From: a virus
Direction: 5' to 3' (one strand)
IMG/VR virus record: IMGVR_UViG_3300023179_000538
Location: 1 to 22,886 of that record
DNA: 22,886 nt
Position 1 is the stretch's first letter. The number at the start of each line of letters is the position of its first letter. The notes under the pieces are model-generated. The model worked only from the letters and a program-made list of their open reading frames with translations. It ran no database searches and was not told the DNA's origin. Below are positions 21,389 through 22,886 of the stretch, one piece after another. The position numbers were made by a program, and so were the translations under genes.

Positions 21389-21438
21389 TGGTCGGAGCGA
21401 GAGGATTCGAACCTCCGACCCCTTGCTCCCGAAGCAAG
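21389..21438 (-). tRNA. Partial tRNA-Pro(CGG), 3' part: attachment-site core
   Basis: On the minus strand this reads as the anticodon arm, variable loop, T arm and 3' acceptor strand of a proline tRNA, ending in CCA. Anticodon stem CTTGC/GCAAG encloses the loop TTCGGGA with anticodon CGG; the T loop is TTCGAAT; the acceptor strand is CGCTCCG then A and CCA. The acceptor 5' strand and D arm are missing: upstream sequence (past 21438) has no such arms. It is therefore not a working tRNA. It is best read as the identity block by which the phage integrates into a host tRNA-Pro gene and restores its 3' end. Phage genes on both sides suggest attP. Confidence 0.85.
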
Positions 21439-21463
21439 GTATTCTCGGAAAACTCAGCCATTC

Positions 21464-22540
21464 TCAGCCCCTCCGACCCGCTTTTGTGCCATCTGCGTTC
21501 ACGCGTTCCTTGGGCGATCCTTGGGCGTGATGTCCATAAACCCGGTCAATCATCTCGACCGTCATGCCCACAAACCCCGCCACCGTCCAGGCCGGCACGC
21601 CCGCACGCAGCATCCACGTCACGCAGGTGTGCCGCAACGTGTGGGGCACCACGTCAGCCGAGAGGCCAGCAGCTCGCCTGGCTGTGACCCAAGACCTCTT
21701 GATCGAGGCCACGGGCGTGCCCTTGACGTGCACCACGGAGCCGATCTGCTGGCCAAGGTCGCGATCGCGCCATCGCCGCGCGTGAGCCAGCAGCCGGCTG
21801 GGGATCTGGCAGGGGGGCTGCGCCTTGGCCGTTGAGCGCTCGCCGGCGCCCTTGCGATACAGGATACCGTGGTCGACATCGATCCAACCCGAGCGAAGGC
21901 CGGTGGTCCACTTGAGCCCCAGCAAAGCGCCTTTGCGCGTCCCGGTGTAGAGCCCGAGCAAGATGAACCGTCGCAGGTGCTCCGTGCGCCGTGCCGCCCA
22001 CAGGAGCTGAGCAGCCTCCGACCGGGTCAGGTAGCGGGATCGAGGATCAGCCCGCGCCGGCAAGGTCACGGCGGGGACTGCATCAAGGGGGCCATACTCT
22101 CGGTGATAGTGGTTGATGGCGGCCCTCAACGTCTTGAGGTCGTGACGGGCGGTTTGATCGCTCACACCTTGCGCCGTGCGCCACGTCACGTACTGCCGGC
22201 AAGTTACCCCTCGGATGTCGGCCAACCGCTTGTCGCCCCACCAGTCGATGATCGGCGATGCGGTGTGGGCGAGGAAGTCAGGCCGCCGGACGTGAGGGCC
22301 TCGCTCCTTGAGGTAGAGCGAGACGACATCTGCGATCAAGATGTCGCTTGGCCGACTGGATGCCGTCGGCGGCGTGTGCTTGCCGGTAATGTATCGCGCG
22401 AGCGCTGCCTCAGCTCCTCGACGGTCTGCCTCGCCGCAGCCTGTGCTGACCTCACTTCCTGAATCGAGGATGACCCATGTAAGCGGTCGCCCCCGTCTGT
22501 TTCGCAGGTAGAGGCGAGGTCCCTTTGCTCGTGGTGGCAT
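21464..22540 (-). CDS. int: Tyrosine site-specific integrase
   Basis: 358 residues from the ATG at 22540; the longer open frame up to 22843 is a shadow of the genes upstream. The N-terminus (MPPRAKGPRLYLRNRRGRPL) and about 70-155 (ADVVSLYLKERGP; TARHDLKTLRAAINHYHREY) are the arm-binding and core-binding parts. The catalytic domain has LLGLYTGTRKGALLGLKW with Arg202, VVPHTLRHTCVTWML with His300 and Arg303, and VEMIDRVYGHH with nucleophile Tyr335. The second His position (LGH box) reads VGM, with Met326, as in many integrases of this alphaproteobacterial phage group. It should integrate and excise the phage at the tRNA-Pro site, whose core starts 26 bases past the stop. Confidence 0.92.
   Translation of the reverse strand: MPPRAKGPRLYLRNRRGRPLTWVILDSGSEVSTGCGEADRRGAEAALARYITGKHTPPTASSRPSDILIADVVSLYLKERGPHVRRPDFLAHTASPIIDWWGDKRLADIRGVTCRQYVTWRTAQGVSDQTARHDLKTLRAAINHYHREYGPLDAVPAVTLPARADPRSRYLTRSEAAQLLWAARRTEHLRRFILLGLYTGTRKGALLGLKWTTGLRSGWIDVDHGILYRKGAGERSTAKAQPPCQIPSRLLAHARRWRDRDLGQQIGSVVHVKGTPVASIKRSWVTARRAAGLSADVVPHTLRHTCVTWMLRAGVPAWTVAGFVGMTVEMIDRVYGHHAQGSPKERVNADGTKAGRRG
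21507..21527 (+). repeat. Candidate integrase arm-type sites, right pair
   Basis: Two exact copies of TCCTTGGGCG lie at 21507-21516 and 21518-21527, 11 bases apart, about one helical turn, so both face the same side of DNA. They are inside the 3' end of the integrase gene, encoding its AQGSPKE segment. A third exact copy lies at 21340. Confidence 0.5.
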
Positions 22541-22713
22541 CGCGCGACGAACTCTCTCAACGCATCCTCGGTCACGTAACGCTTCCCTGCAATGACGATG
22601 GGAGTCAACCGTCCGCGGCGAACCTCGGTTGCGAGCGCAGACTTGCCGGGCAGTCCAAGCGCGGCTGCGGCCTTGGCCAGCGTCATGAGGCGAGGGAGCG
22701 CGTGATCGTTCAT
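22336..22713 (-). CDS. Excisionase / MerR-type HTH-like DNA-binding protein
   Basis: 125 residues from the ATG at 22713, whose last bases overlap the stop of the gene before it (ATGA); a GTG at 22719 closer to the GGAGG (22724-22728) is the alternative. The N-terminal 60 residues (LMTLAKAAAALGLPGKSALA; VRRGRLTPIVIAGKRYVTED) have the winged-helix pattern of small excisionases and AlpA-type proteins: helix-turn-helix followed by a wing that includes GKRY. The following tail is basic and low in predicted structure. The last 205 bases lie over the start of int in another frame, so the functional part may be only the N-terminal domain. Together with the integrase, it would direct excision. Confidence 0.65.
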   Translation of the reverse strand: MNDHALPRLMTLAKAAAALGLPGKSALATEVRRGRLTPIVIAGKRYVTEDALREFVARCHHEQRDLASTCETDGGDRLHGSSSIQEVRSAQAAARQTVEELRQRSRDTLPASTRRRRHPVGQATS

Positions 22714-22886
22714 TTCCACACGACCTCCCCGTTGAACTTCCGCCAGCCCTTGAAGCCGCGCCGCTTGTCCCGCCTTTTTGTTGGCACGACGTGCGCCGTC
22801 GCGACGTGACGCGACTTGGCAGCCTTCTTGTGATCCTCGGCATCCTTATGCGGCTTGCACCACGTGCAGGTGATGCCTCGGTTCGA
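22710..22886 (-). CDS. 3' end of a small basic protein (5' end outside window)
   Basis: The frame is open from the window edge to a TGA at 22712-22710 that overlaps the next ATG. The visible 58 residues start with TCTWCKPHKDAEDHKKAAKS and end with a conserved-looking RRGFKGWRKFNGEVVWK. They are strongly basic; a CxxC pair followed by His is seen at the beginning (CTWC..H), so a zinc-binding, nucleic-acid-linked protein is possible. I do not recognise the family. It is the gene before the excisionase-like gene in what appears to be a leftward xis-int unit. Confidence 0.55.
   Translation of the reverse strand, partial: SNRGITCTWCKPHKDAEDHKKAAKSRHVATAHVVPTKRRDKRRGFKGWRKFNGEVVWK

Noticed and set aside
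21389-21438. Complete tRNA-Pro gene
   Set aside because: No D arm or 5' acceptor strand upstream of the anticodon arm; beyond 21438 the sequence turns into the gap before the int stop.
21412-21479. Repeat of CCTCCGACCC (21412-21421 and 21470-21479) as a second core copy
   Set aside because: Only ten bases match and the flanks differ, so it is not a duplicated att core; it could be chance or a weak relic.
21388-21687. Plus-strand open frame starting MVGARGFEPPTPCSRSK
   Set aside because: GARGFEPPTPCSR is the well-known false translation of antisense tRNA; here it is the antisense of the tRNA-Pro fragment continuing through antisense int.
22541-22843. N-terminal extension of the integrase frame
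   Set aside because: Composition is Arg/Ser-rich and it overlies the HTH gene and the partial gene before it; the MPPRAKGPRL start is typical of this integrase group.
1-22886. CRISPR array, insertion sequence or rRNA
   Set aside because: No regular spaced repeats, transposase or rRNA-like sequence were seen anywhere in the window.

Overview
The window is the late and lysis half plus the integration region of a temperate, short-tailed (podovirus-type) phage. The DNA is GC-rich with strongly GC-biased third codon positions. The tail-fibre, integrase and small-protein families look like those of phages of Alphaproteobacteria, probably Hyphomicrobiales; that host is an inference from protein style, not proven. 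No ordinary bacterial housekeeping gene is present.

Layout, left to right. (1) 1-3349: head genes on the plus strand: the end of a scaffold-like gene, the major capsid protein, a decoration-like protein, a protein with an HhH-like segment and an AT-hook, and an adaptor. (2) 3349-10165: tail nozzle, a GNAT-fold protein and three internal/ejection proteins in the order of T7 genes 11-16. (3) 10222-14561: two fibre proteins sharing an N-terminal anchor, a glycine-rich adhesin and a probable fibre accessory protein. (4) 14552-18360: lysis block: an M15 endolysin with a C-terminal membrane segment, a 703-residue polyvalent-type protein, overlapping i-spanin and o-spanin, a coiled-coil/membrane holin candidate and possibly a 31-residue membrane peptide. 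Many of these genes are joined by ATGA, GTGA or TGATG overlaps.

(5) 18372-18928: two small unknown genes on the minus strand. (6) 18929-19039: a divergent control region with a good sigma70-like promoter wrapped in an inverted repeat. (7) 19040-21339: plus-strand accessory genes: a small serine recombinase, a divergent cytosine-C5-methyltransferase-like protein, two small unknowns, a zinc-ribbon protein and a 39-residue membrane protein. (8) 21340-21527: an attachment site made of the 3' part of tRNA-Pro(CGG), with short direct repeats on both sides that look like integrase arm sites. (9) 21464-22886, minus strand: tyrosine integrase, an excisionase/HTH-like gene overlapping its start, and the 3' end of a further small gene running off the window.

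Phage genes lie on both sides of the tRNA fragment. The sequence therefore looks like attP in a circular or permuted free phage genome rather than a prophage end. The most unusual items are the polyvalent-type protein inside the lysis block, the membrane-tailed endolysin, the paired arm-type repeats, the serine recombinase with a palindrome over its promoter in a phage that already has a tyrosine integrase, and the small membrane peptides.
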